In this document: one piece after another, positions 25,622 to 34,061 of the stretch
How positions within the stretch are numbered: position 1 is the first letter of the stretch
Layout of the letters: every line of letters starts with the position of its first letter
NCBI RefSeq assembly: GCF_002087235.1
Contig: NZ_MUIO01000015.1
Coordinates: 40,894-104,893, forward strand
DNA: 64,000 nucleotides
Direction: 5' to 3'
From: Pseudomonas floridensis
GTDB taxonomy: Bacteria > Pseudomonadota > Gammaproteobacteria > Pseudomonadales > Pseudomonadaceae
The notes under the pieces: generated by a model
Database searches by the model: none
What the model was told of the DNA's origin: nothing
What the model saw: only the letters and a program-made list of their open reading frames with translations
Made by a program: the position numbers and the translations under genes

Positions 25622-27595
25622 TCAGGCTTTGACCGCCCTGGCACGCCGCGGTTTTTTCGCTGCCGTGCCGCTGGCCTTGTCGCTGCTGCCGGTTGCCTTG
25701 CGGGGGCTGGCCTTGCGTTTTTTCTTCCACGGCGGCTTCACACCGGCAGGGCTTGCCGGACCGCTGATCGACATGCGCATGCCGACGCAGCGGCTGACAT
25801 GCTTGCTCATCCAGGCGGCCTGACGGGTGACGAATTCCTCAAGGCTCATCTCGCCACTCTGGACCATGTCCAGAGCCTGTTCCCAGATGGCAGTGGTGCC
25901 GGGGTCGGCGATGGCGCGCGGCACCGCGTCGATCAGGCTGAAGGCCGCGGGCGTGGCGCACAGCGCCTTGCCCTGTTTGGTCAGGTAACCGCGATCCAGC
26001 AGGCCCTGAATGATGCCTGCACGCGTCGCCTCGGTGCCAATGCCGGTGGTGTCCTTGAGCTTCTGCTTGAGCAGCGGATCCTCCACCAGTTTGGCGACGT
26101 TTTTCATCGCCTTGATCAGATCGCCCTCGGTAAAGGGCTTGGGCGGCTGGGTCCATAAATCCTTGAGCATGACGTTGGAAACAGCGCAGTCGCAGCCTTG
26201 ACACAGCGCGGGTAACGGCTGCGGGGCTGGGGCTTCGCGGCCTTTTGCTGGCGCCAGAGCCTCGGGCATTGCGCGCTTCCAGCCCGGCTCGACGATCTGC
26301 TTGCCCACCGCGCGCAAGGCGTGACCCGCGCAATCGAAATCAGCCTGGGTGCGGTCGTATTCGTGATTGGGTAGAAACTGCGCCAGATAACGGGCCCTGA
26401 TCAGCGTGTAGACGGCTCTTGGTTTGCCGGTCAGGCGTTCGATACCCCGCGCCGCGGCGGTGGGGATGATGCCGTGGTGCGCGCTGACCTTGGCGTCGTT
26501 CCAGGCCCGTGAGCGGCGCTTCGCATCAAGGTGTGGCAGCAACTCTCCCAACGCAGGATCGGCTTTGCCCAGCGCCGCAATGATGCTTGCAGCCTCGCCG
26601 TGCTGGCTGTTGGGCAGGTAGCCGCAATCGCTGCGCGGATAGGTGATGACTTTGTAGGTTTCGTACAGGGACTGGGCGATATCGAGGGTTTCCTGCGCGC
26701 CGAGGCCCAGTTTTTTCGAACAGATTTCCTGCAAGGTGCCCAGGTCGAAGGGCAGGGGCGCAGTTTCGCGAATCCGCTCGGTGCGCAGCTTGACCAGTCG
26801 GGCGCTGGCCGCCTCACGGATGGCCTCTGCCGCCTGTTGCGCCAGCGGCTGATTCAGGCAGCGATCCTGATCGTCGCAGACGTCCGACGGCGCACGCCAC
26901 TGGGCCACGAACGCCTGGTTGTCGTGCAGCAGGGTGACATCGATGGCCCAGAACGGCACAGGGATGAAATGGGCAATGCTGCGGTCGCGGTCCACCACCA
27001 GCCGCAGGGTCGGGGTCTGCACGCGCCCGACCGGCAGCACGCCCTGATAACCTGATTGTCGACCCAGCAGCGTAAACAGGCGGCTCATGTTCATGCCGAT
27101 CAGCCAGTCGGCGCGGGAACGGCCCAATGCCGAGTGATAGAGGCTGAAGGTATCTGCGCCGGGCTTGAGGGTAGCCAGCGCCTTGCGAATCGACGCATCG
27201 TCCAGCGCCGACAGCCACAGGCGCTGGATCGGCCCGCGATAACGGCAATGATCGACCAGCTCACGGGCAATCATCTCGCCCTCGCGGTCCGCGTCTGTGG
27301 CAATCACCAGCTCCTTCGCCTCGCCCAGTAGGCGCTTGACTGCTTTGAACTGGCTGGCGGTGCGTGGCTTGACCAGCATCTTCCACTGTTGCGGAACGAT
27401 GGGCAGATCCTCCAGCACCCAACGTTTGTACCGGGCATCGTAGGCATCCGGCGGGGCTGTTTCGAGCAAATGGCCGATGCACCAGGTGACAGTGGCATTG
27501 GCACCCACCCAGCAACCGTCACCACGCCGCGTTGCGCCGAGCACAGCCGCGATGTCTTTGGCCTGGGAGGGTTTTTCGCAAAGGAACAGCCGCAT
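25622..27595 (-). CDS. topB: DNA topoisomerase III
   Basis: A 657-residue type IA topoisomerase. The TOPRIM domain spans about 1-150 (FLCEKPSQAKDIAAVLG; acidic cluster DADREGEMIARE at 101-112). The catalytic Tyr is Y319 in ITYPRSDCGYLP; AHHGIIPTAA follows as expected. The tail (about 605-657) is very rich in Lys/Arg/Ala and probably binds DNA. It decatenates DNA and resolves recombination or replication intermediates. The gene stands alone, with a REP-like cluster between its start and nirD's end. Confidence 0.95.
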   Translation of the reverse strand: MRLFLCEKPSQAKDIAAVLGATRRGDGCWVGANATVTWCIGHLLETAPPDAYDARYKRWVLEDLPIVPQQWKMLVKPRTASQFKAVKRLLGEAKELVIATDADREGEMIARELVDHCRYRGPIQRLWLSALDDASIRKALATLKPGADTFSLYHSALGRSRADWLIGMNMSRLFTLLGRQSGYQGVLPVGRVQTPTLRLVVDRDRSIAHFIPVPFWAIDVTLLHDNQAFVAQWRAPSDVCDDQDRCLNQPLAQQAAEAIREAASARLVKLRTERIRETAPLPFDLGTLQEICSKKLGLGAQETLDIAQSLYETYKVITYPRSDCGYLPNSQHGEAASIIAALGKADPALGELLPHLDAKRRSRAWNDAKVSAHHGIIPTAAARGIERLTGKPRAVYTLIRARYLAQFLPNHEYDRTQADFDCAGHALRAVGKQIVEPGWKRAMPEALAPAKGREAPAPQPLPALCQGCDCAVSNVMLKDLWTQPPKPFTEGDLIKAMKNVAKLVEDPLLKQKLKDTTGIGTEATRAGIIQGLLDRGYLTKQGKALCATPAAFSLIDAVPRAIADPGTTAIWEQALDMVQSGEMSLEEFVTRQAAWMSKHVSRCVGMRMSISGPASPAGVKPPWKKKRKASPRKATGSSDKASGTAAKKPRRARAVKA

Positions 27596-27783
27596 GACTA
27601 CCGTCTTCGATTACCGGTGGTGAAGGCTGCAAGGATGAACTTTGAAGGCGTAATGGGCAAGTTTTATCTGTATGGATATACAGATAAATTGTTCTTGTTG
27701 CCGCGCTCGAATCGCTGTTTCGTGAGCGGGGCCGGACTTCAGGACCGATTGACGGACGATTTTATGAGGCCCCTGACGCTGCC

Positions 27784-27882
27784 TTCGTGGAGAAGTCCAC
27801 TCCCACGAGCGCGATCTGCAGGGATGGTGAGGTCCACTCCCAAGAGCGGAGCAAGATCTGTAGGAGTGGACTTGTCCACGAA
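27784..27882. repeat. REP/BIME-like cluster of three palindromic units
   Basis: Three copies of a GGAGTGGACTT-type unit: two on the - strand (27784-27805 and 27826-27842) and one on the + strand (27861-27882, TAGGAGTGGACTTGTCCACG). The outer copies are themselves palindromic (GTGGA...TCCAC). The arrangement is typical of Pseudomonas REP sequences lying between genes. Confidence 0.75.
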
Positions 27883-27889
27883 CATTTGT

Positions 27890-28273
27890 CTAGACGGCGA
27901 TCTCGACCTGATCGCCATTCAATCGCACCGGCCAGACCTCCAGACGCTGCTCGGGGTATTCCAGGCAACTGCCGTCGTGCAGGCGGAAGTGCTGTTTGTA
28001 CAGCGGCGAGGCGATGACCAGATCTCCGGCAATCTGGCCGATCAGCCCTCGACCGATCACGTTGGCCCCGGACTTGGGGTCGCGGTTGTCGATGGCGTAG
28101 AGCTTTTCGCCTTCCGCCGTCTGCGGCACGTAGAACAGCGCGATTTGCGTGCCTTCGTGCCAGGCCACTACACCTGAGTTGGCAACCAGGTCCTGGCGCT
28201 CGCACAGGGCATGCCAGTGCAGGTGAAGTGCGGACTGGGTGTTTTCTGCACAGGCCGTGTCGAACGGGTTCAT
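27890..28273 (-). CDS. nirD: Assimilatory nitrite reductase small subunit NirD
   Basis: A 127-residue NirD. It has the Rieske-like fold of the family (IALFYVPQTAEGEKLYAIDNRDPKSGANVIGRGLIG; PLYKQHFRLHDGSCLEYPEQRLEVWPVR). Like other NirD proteins it lacks the two Cys-His pairs of true Rieske proteins. It forms the NADH-dependent nitrite reductase with NirB, turning nitrite into ammonium in the cytoplasm. It overlaps the nirB stop (ATGA). Confidence 0.93.
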   Translation of the reverse strand: MNPFDTACAENTQSALHLHWHALCERQDLVANSGVVAWHEGTQIALFYVPQTAEGEKLYAIDNRDPKSGANVIGRGLIGQIAGDLVIASPLYKQHFRLHDGSCLEYPEQRLEVWPVRLNGDQVEIAV

Positions 28274-30834
28274 CAGACCACCTCCTTGAACAATGGGATG
28301 AGCGCGAGCTCTTCAGGCTTTGCCGGGCGACGCTGAGCGCGCTCCTTGACGAACTGCACGTCGGGATCTCCCCGGCCGTCGTTGACGAAGGTGCGGAAGC
28401 GCTTGAGCTTTTCCGGATCCTTGAGCGCGTTGGCCCATTCGCACTCGTAACGGTCGACCACCAGTTGCATTTGCGCTTCCAGTTCCGCTGCCAGCCCCAG
28501 GCTGTCGTCAAGGATCACGGCCTTGAGGTAATCCAGGCCGCCTTCCAGCGACTCGCGCCACACCGAAGTGCGCTGCAGCTTGTCGGCGGTGCGGATGTAC
28601 AGCATCAGGAACCGGTCGATGTAGCGGATCAGGGTTTCATCATCCAGATCGGTGGCGAACAGTTCGGCATGGCGCGGACGCATACCGCCGTTGCCGCACA
28701 GGTACAGGTTCCAGCCGTTCTCGGTGGCAATCACGCCCACGTCCTTGCTCTGTGCTTCCGCGCATTCACGGGTGCAGCCGGACACGGCGAACTTGAGTTT
28801 GTGCGGTGAGCGCAGGCCCTTGTAGCGGTCCTCGATACGCAGCGCCATCGCCACACTGTCCTGCACCCCGTAGCGGCACCAGGTACTGCCGACGCAGGAC
28901 TTCACCGTCCGTGTCGATTTACCGTAGGCGTGACCGGTTTCGAAACCGGCAGCTATCAACTCGCTCCAGATGTCCGGCAGCTCATGCAGTTGCGCGCCGA
29001 ACAGGTCGATGCGCTGGCCGCCGGTAATTTTGGTGTACAGGTCATACTTCTTGGCCACCGCGCCGATGGCAATCAGTCCGTCCGGGGTGATTTCGCCGCC
29101 CGGAATACGCGGCACGACCGAGTAGGTGCCGTTCTTCTGCATGTTGGCCATGAACGTGTCATTGGTGTCCTGCAGTGGCACCAGTGAAGGCTCGGTGATC
29201 GGCCGGTTCCAGCAGGAAGCGAGAATCGAGCCGACCGCTGGCTTGCAGATGTCGCAGCCGTGAGCGCCTTTGCCATGACGGCTCAGCAGTTCTTCGAAGG
29301 ATTCGATGCCTTCGACGCGCACCATCGAATACAGCTCCTGACGGGTGTAGGCGAAGTGTTCGCACAGGCTTTTATCGACAGCGACGCCACGGGCAATCAG
29401 TTCGTGTTCGAACACCTGCTTGAGCAGCGCCGTACAGCCACCGCAGCCGGTCGCCGCCTTGGTGCAGGCCTTGATGCCGGCAAGGTCGGTGCAGCCATTG
29501 TCGATGGCCGAGCAGATCGAACCCTTGCTGACGTTGTGGCATGAGCAAATGGTGGCGGTGGCGGGCAGGGCATCGGCACCCAGTGTGGGCGCGCCTTCAC
29601 TGTGCGGCAGAATCAGGCTGGATGGATCGGCTGGCAGGGTGATGCCGTTCTGCGCGTATTGCAGCAGGGTGTCGTAATAACTGTTGTCGCCGACCAGCAC
29701 CGCACCCAACACGTGCTTGCCATCAGCCGACACTACCAAACGGCGATAACTGGCGGTGGCTTCGTCGATGTAGCGATAGCTGACCGCGCCCGCCAGCGCG
29801 CCGTGGGCGTCTCCAATTGAGCCGACGTCCACGCCCAGCAATTTGAGCTTGGTGGACATGTCGGCGCCGAAGAACGGTTCGGTGTCCTTGTCGCATAACT
29901 GTGCCGCGACGCCACGTGCCATTTGATAGCCGGGTGCGACCAGGCCGAACACGCTGCCGTTCCAGGCCGCGCATTCGCCGATGGCGTAGATGTCTGCATC
30001 GCTGGTGCGGCAGTGCTCGTCAATCGCGATGCCGCCGCGCGGGCCCAGCTCCAGTGCGCATTGGCGGGCAAGAGCGTCCTGCGGGCGGATACCGGCCGAG
30101 AACACGATCAGGTCGGTTTCGAGGAACTCATCATTGGCGAAGTTCATGCGGTAGCGATATTGCTTGCCATCGCTGATCGACTGAGTGGCGCGAGACAGGT
30201 GTACGCCGACGCCAAGGGCTTCGATTCGTGCCTTCAAGGCAGCGCCGCCCAGATCATCCAGCTGGACCGGCATCAGGCGTGGCGCGAACTCCACTACATG
30301 GGCTTCGAGGCCCAGGGATTTGAGCGCATTGGCCGCTTCCAGCCCCAGCAGCCCGCCGCCGACCACCACGCCGCGGCGCGCTTTGGAGGCCGCGTAACGG
30401 ATGGCGTCCAGGTCCTCCAGCGTGCGATAGACCAGGCGCGAATTGCCCTGCGCGCCTTCGATAGGCGGCACGAACGGATAGGATCCGGTGGCCAGCACCA
30501 GCTTGTCGTAGCTGAAGCAGCCTTGGGAGGTAATGATCTCGTGGCGGTCGCGGTCGATCTCCAGCACCGGTACGCCAAGGTGCAAGGTCAGACCTGGCTG
30601 CTCGTAAAGCGCCATCTCGCTCATGGCCAGCGAATCGGCATCGCGTCCGGTGAAATATTCCGACAGGTGCACGCGGTCGTAGGCGCGCTGGGCCTCCTCG
30701 CCGAACACGTGAATGCGATAGTGTTGCAGTGCGCCGCCTGCGATCAACTGCTCGACGCAATGATGACCGACCATGCCATTGCCGACGACGATCAGGGTTT
30801 TTACATCGTTGTGGGGGAAGACTGTGGTGTTCAT
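28273..30834 (-). CDS. nirB: Assimilatory nitrite reductase large subunit NirB
   Basis: An 853-residue NirB. FAD/NAD(P)H-binding Rossmann domains occupy about 1-300 (IVVGNGMVGHHCVEQL; GVVVGGGLLGLEAANAL). A [2Fe-2S] BFD-like domain (about 425-475) has CSCHN and GCGGC. The siroheme and 4Fe-4S part carries KSCVGSTWC (C-x5-C) and SGCTRECAEA (C-x3-C). It reduces nitrite to ammonium with NADH. The promoter side (minus strand, above 30834) has a sigma-54 promoter, an ANTAR-type antitermination leader and a strong terminator 40 bases before ATG, so expression is nitrogen-regulated and nitrate- or nitrite-induced by inference. Confidence 0.96.
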   Translation of the reverse strand: MNTTVFPHNDVKTLIVVGNGMVGHHCVEQLIAGGALQHYRIHVFGEEAQRAYDRVHLSEYFTGRDADSLAMSEMALYEQPGLTLHLGVPVLEIDRDRHEIITSQGCFSYDKLVLATGSYPFVPPIEGAQGNSRLVYRTLEDLDAIRYAASKARRGVVVGGGLLGLEAANALKSLGLEAHVVEFAPRLMPVQLDDLGGAALKARIEALGVGVHLSRATQSISDGKQYRYRMNFANDEFLETDLIVFSAGIRPQDALARQCALELGPRGGIAIDEHCRTSDADIYAIGECAAWNGSVFGLVAPGYQMARGVAAQLCDKDTEPFFGADMSTKLKLLGVDVGSIGDAHGALAGAVSYRYIDEATASYRRLVVSADGKHVLGAVLVGDNSYYDTLLQYAQNGITLPADPSSLILPHSEGAPTLGADALPATATICSCHNVSKGSICSAIDNGCTDLAGIKACTKAATGCGGCTALLKQVFEHELIARGVAVDKSLCEHFAYTRQELYSMVRVEGIESFEELLSRHGKGAHGCDICKPAVGSILASCWNRPITEPSLVPLQDTNDTFMANMQKNGTYSVVPRIPGGEITPDGLIAIGAVAKKYDLYTKITGGQRIDLFGAQLHELPDIWSELIAAGFETGHAYGKSTRTVKSCVGSTWCRYGVQDSVAMALRIEDRYKGLRSPHKLKFAVSGCTRECAEAQSKDVGVIATENGWNLYLCGNGGMRPRHAELFATDLDDETLIRYIDRFLMLYIRTADKLQRTSVWRESLEGGLDYLKAVILDDSLGLAAELEAQMQLVVDRYECEWANALKDPEKLKRFRTFVNDGRGDPDVQFVKERAQRRPAKPEELALIPLFKEVV

Positions 30835-30872
30835 AGCGAGTCCCGGCCGAGGCCAATCAGGTTTTTTGAAGC

Positions 30873-30908
30873 AAAAAAAAGCGCCCGGAACCTATCGGTT
30901 CCAGGCGC
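30873..30908 (-). terminator. Leader attenuator (terminator) of nirBD
   Basis: Read on the minus strand, a 12-bp stem (GCGCCTGGAACC / GGTTCCGGGCGC with one G-T wobble) closes a GATA loop and is followed by eight T, about 39 bases before the nirB start. A terminator between promoter and gene signals attenuation control. Confidence 0.85.
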
Positions 30909-30964
30909 CTTTGCCTGTTCTCTTATGGGTGTTCAAGGGTGCGGATCGAGCCTCGTTGCCGGAT
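30902..30964 (-). promoter_or_regulatory. ANTAR-type (NasT/NasR) antitermination leader of nirBD
   Basis: Two small hairpins with hexaloops of the form AnnGnn on the minus strand. P1 (30945-30964): ATCCGGC-AACGAG-GCTCGAT, one C-C mismatch. P2 (30902-30917): CAGGC-AAAGGC-GCCTG. The 3' arm of P2 is the 5' arm of the terminator, so the two folds exclude each other. This is the layout of RNAs bound by ANTAR proteins such as NasT and NasR, which prevent termination when nitrate or nitrite is present. Confidence 0.75.
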
Positions 30965-31060
30965 GCACCTGATAGCCCTGTGGTCTCTGTGAGACTGGCG
31001 ATCTTCATCGATCAACCGGGGCGGCCCGACCTTGGTCAAGGTGGGGATTGATGAAGGTAA

Positions 31061-31076
31061 TGCAGGGGTTGTGCCA
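31061..31076 (-). promoter_or_regulatory. Sigma-54 (RpoN) promoter of nirBD
   Basis: On the minus strand TGGCACAACCCCTGCA has the invariant GG and GC exactly ten bases apart and matches TGGCAC-N5-TTGCA in all but one base. It lies upstream of the ANTAR-type leader. Confidence 0.75.
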
Positions 31077-31178
31077 GCTTGGCACTGATCGTTGACAAGG
31101 GGCTTCAGAGCAAGTGTTTCCGGGCGCTTGACGTGGCGCGCGGGCTTCAGAGCGAGGTTTATGAAGGTTGCGTGCTCT

Positions 31179-31193
31179 GCATTGCAATGGTGC
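31179..31193 (-). promoter_or_regulatory. Possible NtrC binding site upstream of nirBD
   Basis: On the minus strand GCACC-ATTGC-AATGC resembles GCACY-N5-RGTGC with one mismatch. It is about 105 bases upstream of the sigma-54 promoter, a typical enhancer distance. Confidence 0.4.
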
Positions 31194-31391
31194 GTAGCAG
31201 GCGCCTCGCGCTGTAAAGGTGTGCATGAACGAGGCTGTTGAACGCTGCAAACGCGTACGTTCGGCGTCCTGAGAGTCATGTTCTCGCGCAGCATGGGTGA
31301 TATCAGCGGCTGCGCGTTATTCCCGTTCGCCCAAAATGGCGCAGCATTTGTATTACCCTGCGTCCACATTCAGCTGATCTGAACCATTGCC

Positions 31392-31892
31392 ATGACCCTG
31401 ACTATCAATGAAGTCGCCCACGCCGACATTCCCGAGGTCATCGACTTCGTCATGCGTGCGCGGGCCGAGATATTCCCCATGATGGACACCTCGGTAGTCC
31501 CGGCCGATCTGGCCGCGTTCGATCAGGTCTATCTCAAAGGCGAGCGGGGCAAATTCCTGATTGCCCGAAAGGAGGGCGAAATCGTCGCGGCTGTAGGTTA
31601 CCTGCCGTTCGACCATCGCTTCGCGCAACTGGATTACACCGGTCGCGACACCGTCGAAATCGTGCGTCTCTATGTCATGCCGGACTTCAGGGGCGACGGT
31701 CTGGCCAGTCGCTTGTGTGAAGCGCTTTGGGTTCATGCCGACGCCAGTGGGATAGAGGTGTTGTACCTGCACACGCATCCGTTTCTGCCCGGCGCGATTC
31801 GCTTCTGGGAAAAGCAGGGGTTTACGGTCACCGATGTGGAAACCGACCCGGTGTGGAAAACCACGCATATGGAGTGCGTACGTCGGAAATAG
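31392..31892 (+). CDS. GNAT family N-acetyltransferase
   Basis: A 166-residue GNAT fold protein. The acetyl-CoA loop region is VEIVRLYVMPDFRGDGLASRLCEALW (R/Q-x-x-G-x-A type, about 95-120), and the end is FWEKQGFTVTD, as usual. The substrate is unknown. It has no signal or membrane segment. The ribosome binding site is weak, but the fold is complete from the ATG at 31392. It is divergent from nirB and shares the large regulatory region. Confidence 0.88.
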   Translation: MTLTINEVAHADIPEVIDFVMRARAEIFPMMDTSVVPADLAAFDQVYLKGERGKFLIARKEGEIVAAVGYLPFDHRFAQLDYTGRDTVEIVRLYVMPDFRGDGLASRLCEALWVHADASGIEVLYLHTHPFLPGAIRFWEKQGFTVTDVETDPVWKTTHMECVRRK

Positions 31893-31974
31893 CTATTCAG
31901 TTGCATATTAGGGGCAAGGAAAGTGCATAGTCGTTCAAGCGGGTGATGGCGAAATGGAGTCTCATGCGAGATTT

Positions 31975-32001
31975 GAAACATTTGCCGGACGCAGGCGATA
32001 C
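31975..32001 (+). promoter_or_regulatory. Candidate sigma-28 promoter of the NIT chemoreceptor
   Basis: GAAA, 15 bases, GGCGATAC. Six of eight positions agree with GCCGATAA and three of four with TAAA, at the same spacing as the other three chemoreceptor promoters in this window. Confidence 0.4.
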
Positions 32002-32045
32002 GGTTACGCACATGCGTAACGGCCATGACCGAGGCTTGAAGGATT

Positions 32046-34007
32046 ATGCTCAGAAACGCTCCGCTACGACTCAAACTACTCATGATCCTGCTGTTCCCAT
32101 TGCTGGGTTTTCTATGGCTCGCGTCGCTTTACGTCTATGACAGTTACCAGACACTGACCCAGATGAATCGCGCAGTCACCGCCAGTACTGATGCGCAGAC
32201 GCTCAGCCGACTCATTACCAACCTGCAGCGCGAGCGAGGGGCCAGCGGCGTGTTCATCGGCAGCCAGGGCAAGTCGATGCGCGACCGGCTGGCGGTGATG
32301 CGTGAGGACAGCAACCGGTCGGTGGAGGCCGTTCGCGCCATCCCGAATGTGGGCAATCCGCAGATCGAGAAAGTGCTCAGCGCGCTTGAGCGTCTGAAGG
32401 CGAGTCGCGAGCAGATCGACCAGCTGACCATCAACAGCACCGAGTCGGGCGCGCGTTACACCGACATGATTCAGGCGTTGGTTGGCTACACCCAGTCCCT
32501 TGAAGCCAGCGTCAACGACGCGTCACTGGTGCATGCGCTGGCGGCACTCAACCAGTTCATCGAGATGAAAGAGCGGGCCGGTCGCGAGCGCTTCATTCTG
32601 GGTATCGCGTTCACGCAGGACCGCTTCGATTCGGCGTTGCTGTCCCGTTTCAGCCGCAATCTGGGCGAGTTCTCAGCCTACTCTGACGGGTTTCGTCGCA
32701 AGGCTGCGGAGCGTTTCATTCAATTGTTGGACGGGACATTGCAGGATGCCTCGGCCCAGGAAGTGGTTCGCTTGCAACGCCTGGCCGTCGAACGTCCACT
32801 GGGCGAGTCGTTGGGCGTCAAGCCCGAGGCCTGGTTCGAAGTCGCCACCCGGCGCATCGACCTGATGGGCGAGGTCGAAGGCCAGCTCAGCGACAATGTG
32901 GGTGTCCTCGCGGCGCAGGCGCGGGACACTGCCAGCAACAATCTTTGGCTGATTCTGGGTTCGGCCGTCGCGGCGTTGCTTGCGGTCTTCGCGCTGGTAT
33001 GGCTGATCATCCGTAACATCAATTTTGCCGTTGGCGAGGTCAACCGGACCTTGCTGTCTCTGTCGCGCCGCGACCTGACGGCACGGGCTGACTACGAGGG
33101 CCGTGACGAATTCGGACAGATCGTTCTGAACCTCAATGCCATGAGCCATGAAATACGCGACATTGTGCAGGAAATCGGCAATGCCACCGCGCAAGTCGCC
33201 ACCGCCGCCGAGCAGTGTTCGGCGGTGACTCTGCAAACCAGCAAAAGCGTCGAGCAGCAACGTCAGGGCACCGAGCAGGTAGCGACCGCCATCAATGAGA
33301 TGAGCGCAACAGTCAAGGACGTCGCCCGCAGCACCACCGATGCCTCGCTGGCTTCGCAGCAGGTCAACCAGAGCACCAGCGAAGGGCGCACGGAAATCGA
33401 CAACACCATCGGGCTGATTCAGCAGCTTTCCGTGCAGGCGGAGCAGACCTCCGGGATCATCGCCGAGCTCAAGCACGAAAGCGACGCGATTTCCTCGGTC
33501 CTGGAAGTGATTCGCGGCATCGCCGAGCAGACCAATCTGCTGGCCCTGAACGCGGCCATCGAAGCGGCCCGGGCTGGTGATCATGGCCGCGGGTTTGCGG
33601 TGGTGGCGTCCGAGGTGCGAACGTTGGCACAGAAGACTCAGGAGTCGACGGGTAACATTCAGCAGATGATCAGTAATCTGCAATCCGGATCGGATCGCGC
33701 CAGCGTTTCCATGCAGCAGACCCTCGATAAGGCTCAGGCCGGAGCCCGCAACATCGTGCGCGCCGGTACTTTGCTGGCCGAGATCGCTGAAGGGGTGGCC
33801 AACATCAATGATCGCAACATCCAGATCGCGACTGCCGCGGAAGAGCAGACCTCGGTGGCCGAGGACATCAATCGCAATGTGACTAACATCAATGATCTGG
33901 TGATTCAGGTCAGTGCCGGTGCCGAGCAGACAGCGATGACCAGTCTGGAACTGGCAAGACTGGCCGAACATCAGCAGCAACTGGTCAGCCGTTTCAAAGT
34001 GGCCTGA
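32046..34007 (+). CDS. Methyl-accepting chemotaxis protein with NIT (nitrate/nitrite-sensing) domain
   Basis: A 653-residue chemoreceptor: helix 1 (about 10-30), a periplasmic NIT domain (about 50-290) recognised by [17 protein letters not shown] (59-75) and by [19 protein letters not shown], helix 2 (about 295-320), HAMP, and a signalling domain with the tip [23 protein letters not shown] domains in NasR bind nitrate and nitrite using Arg residues; R62 and R64 are candidates. It lies close to nirBD, which suggests taxis to nitrate or nitrite, but that is inference. Confidence 0.9.
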   Translation: MLRNAPLRLKLLMILLFPLLGFLWLASLYVYDSYQTLTQMNRAVTASTDAQTLSRLITNLQRERGASGVFIGSQGKSMRDRLAVMREDSNRSVEAVRAIPNVGNPQIEKVLSALERLKASREQIDQLTINSTESGARYTDMIQALVGYTQSLEASVNDASLVHALAALNQFIEMKERAGRERFILGIAFTQDRFDSALLSRFSRNLGEFSAYSDGFRRKAAERFIQLLDGTLQDASAQEVVRLQRLAVERPLGESLGVKPEAWFEVATRRIDLMGEVEGQLSDNVGVLAAQARDTASNNLWLILGSAVAALLAVFALVWLIIRNINFAVGEVNRTLLSLSRRDLTARADYEGRDEFGQIVLNLNAMSHEIRDIVQEIGNATAQVATAAEQCSAVTLQTSKSVEQQRQGTEQVATAINEMSATVKDVARSTTDASLASQQVNQSTSEGRTEIDNTIGLIQQLSVQAEQTSGIIAELKHESDAISSVLEVIRGIAEQTNLLALNAAIEAARAGDHGRGFAVVASEVRTLAQKTQESTGNIQQMISNLQSGSDRASVSMQQTLDKAQAGARNIVRAGTLLAEIAEGVANINDRNIQIATAAEEQTSVAEDINRNVTNINDLVIQVSAGAEQTAMTSLELARLAEHQQQLVSRFKVA

Positions 34008-34018
34008 GTCGGCCGGAA

Positions 34019-34053
34019 GGGTCAGGAAGCCGCACGCTGCGGGCTCCTGACCC
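34019..34053. terminator. Bidirectional terminator between the NIT receptor and rlhA
   Basis: Two 16-base arms (34019-34034 and 34038-34053) pair over 14 positions, starting GGGTCAGGA and ending TCCTGACCC, with a three-base loop. The site serves two convergent genes. Confidence 0.65.
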
Positions 34054-34061
34054 GATCAGCG

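Larger units (their letters stand above)
30835..31391. other. Regulatory region between nirB and the GNAT gene
   Basis: This 557-base region carries, from the nirB side outward, the terminator, the two ANTAR-type hairpins, the sigma-54 promoter and a possible NtrC site, each listed separately. The remaining 31200-31391 has no gene that I can support; it must hold the GNAT gene promoter. Confidence 0.7.

Noticed and set aside
32673..33980. A 435-codon minus-strand frame over the NIT chemoreceptor (similar ones lie over 13209-14591 and 20152-21297)
   Set aside because: All chemoreceptor genes show such antisense frames because of codon bias; no independent evidence.
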